The notes under the pieces: generated by a model | The model's input: only the letters and a program-made list of their open reading frames with translations | What the model was told of the DNA's origin: nothing | Databases searched by the model: none | Translations under genes and position numbers: made by a program | Origin: Streptomyces sp. MMG1121 | GTDB taxonomy: Bacteria; Actinomycetota; Actinomycetes; Streptomycetales; Streptomycetaceae | Assembly: GCF_001280015.1 (NCBI RefSeq) | Contig: NZ_LGDV01000153.1 | Span: forward strand, 1-7,304 | Reading direction: 5' to 3' | Length of the DNA: 7,304 nt | Shown: one piece after another, positions 6,407 to 7,304 of the stretch | Layout: each line of letters starts with the position of its first letter | How positions within the stretch are numbered: the stretch's first letter is position 1

Positions 6407-6458
6407 TAGTCCGGTATGCGGGTGGGGGAGCATAGTCCGGTATGCGGGTGGGGGAGCA
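6407..6458. repeat. Two perfect 26-bp tandem repeats upstream of the lipoprotein gene
   Basis: The units at 6407-6432 and 6433-6458 are identical; each starts TAGTCCGGTATGCGGG and ends GGGGGAGCA. The core AGTCCGGTAT (6408-6417, 6434-6443) also occurs inverted as ATACCGGACT at 6351-6360. The repeats end 35 bases before the ATG at 6494, so they lie in the likely promoter or leader region. The rest of the non-coding stretch 6316-6493 shows nothing else I can name. Confidence 0.8.
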
Positions 6459-6482
6459 TTCGCTCAGCTGTTGCTCGTCTGT

Positions 6483-6488
6483 GAGGGG
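6483..6488 (+). promoter_or_regulatory. Ribosome binding site of the lipoprotein gene
   Basis: GAGGGG is followed by a 5-base spacer and then ATG at 6494. It is a strong Shine-Dalgarno for actinomycetes and supports this start. Confidence 0.65.
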
Positions 6489-6493
6489 TCGTC

Positions 6494-7252
6494 ATGAGTT
6501 CGTTGGGTCGTCGCGTTGTTCCGCTGGTGGTGTTGTCGTGCCTTGCACTGGCGGGGTGTTCGTCGTCTGGTTCGCATGGGGCTGGGGGCGCGGGTGGGAA
6601 GAACGGGGCGTCGGCTGCCGGTCCGTCGGGTTCGGCGGCTGCGGGTTCGGTGGGGGAGATCCCGGTGGGTGCGGGGCCGCAGTCGAAGTACACGGTGCAA
6701 GAAGCAGCCGCCCGCGGGTAGCTGCCGCTACCGGTATGAGAAGGGTGAGCCGCTGCCGGATCTGAAGTGCACGCCGGGTGCGACGTCGCCGGCGGTGACG
6801 CAGGCGAATCTGGCACAGACCATCTGCCGCAAGGGCGGCTACACCAAGGACATCCGCCCGCCGGTGGCGGTCACGTGACGCAGGCGAATCTGGCACAGAC
6901 CATCTGCCGCAAGGGCGGCTACACCAAGGACATCCGCCCGCCGGTGGCGGTCACCGGCAAGGAGAAGAAGCTGAACGCCGTCTCCTACGGCTACACCGGC
7001 AGCCTCGGTGATGCCGAGTACGACCACGACATCAGCCTTCAGCTCGGCGGTGACCCGAACGATGCCCGCAACCTGTGGGTGGAGCCGGCCGACCCGGGCC
7101 ATAAGCCGGGCGGCGGGATCAACAACAAGAAGGACCCGGTGGAGACGAAGCTCCACACCGCGGTCTGCTCCGGCGAGGTCACGCTCAAGGCCGCGCAGCA
7201 GGCCGTCGTGACCGACTGGACCACCGCAATGGACAGGCTCGGGCTGACCTGA
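6494..7252 (+). pseudogene. HNH-like secreted lipoprotein gene broken by two indels
   Basis: The ATG at 6494 starts a lipoprotein signal peptide: positive SSLGRR, hydrophobic VVPLVVLSCLAL, lipobox LAGC with Cys at residue 22, then a Ser/Gly-rich linker. The family-like sequence continues one frame over from about 6700 (QPPAGSCRYRYEKG..., LKCTPGA, TICRKGGYTKDIRPP) and returns to the first frame after 6875, ending INNKKDPVETKL...DWTTAMDRLGLT. The first break is best explained by one extra A in GCAAGAAG at 6699-6700. The second is an exact 80-bp tandem duplication. As written, translation stops at TAG 6719-6721. The restored protein has YDHDISLQLGGDPNDARNLW, matching the DH...LGG...NLW pattern of HNH-like proteins with a KDpvEtkLh...VCsG...AQ..i..DW tail. 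It is probably surface-anchored, and nuclease activity is unproven. The two indels add 81 bases in total, so both ends share one frame. Confidence 0.75.
6795..6954 (+). repeat. Exact 80-bp tandem duplication inside the lipoprotein gene
   Basis: Bases 6795-6874 and 6875-6954 are identical; each unit starts GTGACGCAGGCGAATC and ends GGTGGCGGTCAC. Homology does not extend past either edge. Each unit encodes the VTQANLAQTICRKGG...PPVAV segment. Because 80 is not a multiple of three, the duplication shifts the frame and creates a TGA at 6876-6878 in the frame that enters it. Confidence 0.97.
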
Positions 7253-7284
7253 TCGGGTGTGCCGGGGCCGGTGCGGCTACGCAG

Positions 7285-7303
7285 GCCCGAGCCGAACTCG
7301 GGC
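7285..7303 (+). terminator. Terminator-like hairpin after the lipoprotein gene
   Basis: GCCCGAG, loop CCGAA, CTCGGGC forms a perfect 7-bp GC-rich stem starting 32 bases after the stop at 7252. The window ends one base later, so any U-tract cannot be seen. Many actinomycete terminators lack one. Confidence 0.5.
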
Positions 7304-7304
7304 G

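Noticed and set aside
6286..6896. Minus-strand Pro/Arg-rich frames over the lipoprotein gene
   Set aside because: The composition is that of antisense reading of Gly/Ser-rich coding DNA, with no ribosome site or motif. The plus strand has a signal peptide and family similarity.
6795..6954. The 80-bp repeat as a CRISPR-like or satellite array
   Set aside because: There are only two abutting identical units with no spacers, and they lie within a coding region.
6767..7252. A separate 161-codon gene starting at ATG 6767
   Set aside because: Before the duplication it reads out of frame with the family sequence, and the VTQANLAQ segment only becomes in-frame in the second 80-bp unit. It is the tail of the broken lipoprotein gene.

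Overview
The window is high-GC DNA with strong G/C bias at third codon positions, GTG/TTG starts and a streptomycete-like gene style. It is most likely from Streptomyces or a close actinomycete. I infer this from composition and protein style; there is no rRNA or other taxonomic marker.

Layout from left to right. (1) Bases 1-126 are the 3' part of a gene for a secreted HNH-like protein. It is entered in mid-gene and loses homology near 126, running into unrecognised sequence that lasts to about 294. (2) A minus-strand two-gene ABC transporter operon follows: ATPase 1970-1260, then permease 1263-295, joined by an ATGA overlap. (3) A 57-bp divergent intergenic region carries a perfect 15-bp palindrome. 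(4) A 776-residue plus-strand gene (2028-4358) fuses an AttH/CrtC-type lipocalin-like domain to a complete trans-polyprenyl diphosphate synthase domain. (5) A frameshifted remnant of an IS5-type transposase C-terminus lies at 4418-4559. (6) It abuts an intact ISL3-family insertion sequence (4560-6315) with 21-bp inverted repeats and a 540-residue transposase. (7) A 178-bp non-coding stretch contains a 26-bp tandem repeat. (8) A second, nearly full-length gene of the HNH-like lipoprotein family (6494-7252) is broken by a one-base insertion and an exact 80-bp tandem duplication. A terminator-like hairpin closes the window.

How it may work together (inference): the fusion enzyme would make a C15-C20+ prenyl diphosphate in its C-terminal half. 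Its N-terminal half would act on, or carry, that product or a derivative. The divergent ABC transporter could export it or give self-protection. The shared short promoter region with a palindrome suggests common regulation. The unit lies between two paralogous lipoprotein gene copies and next to two transposon relics, so it looks like an accessory island with a history of rearrangement. The lipocalin-like/prenyl synthase fusion is the most promising candidate for an undescribed system.
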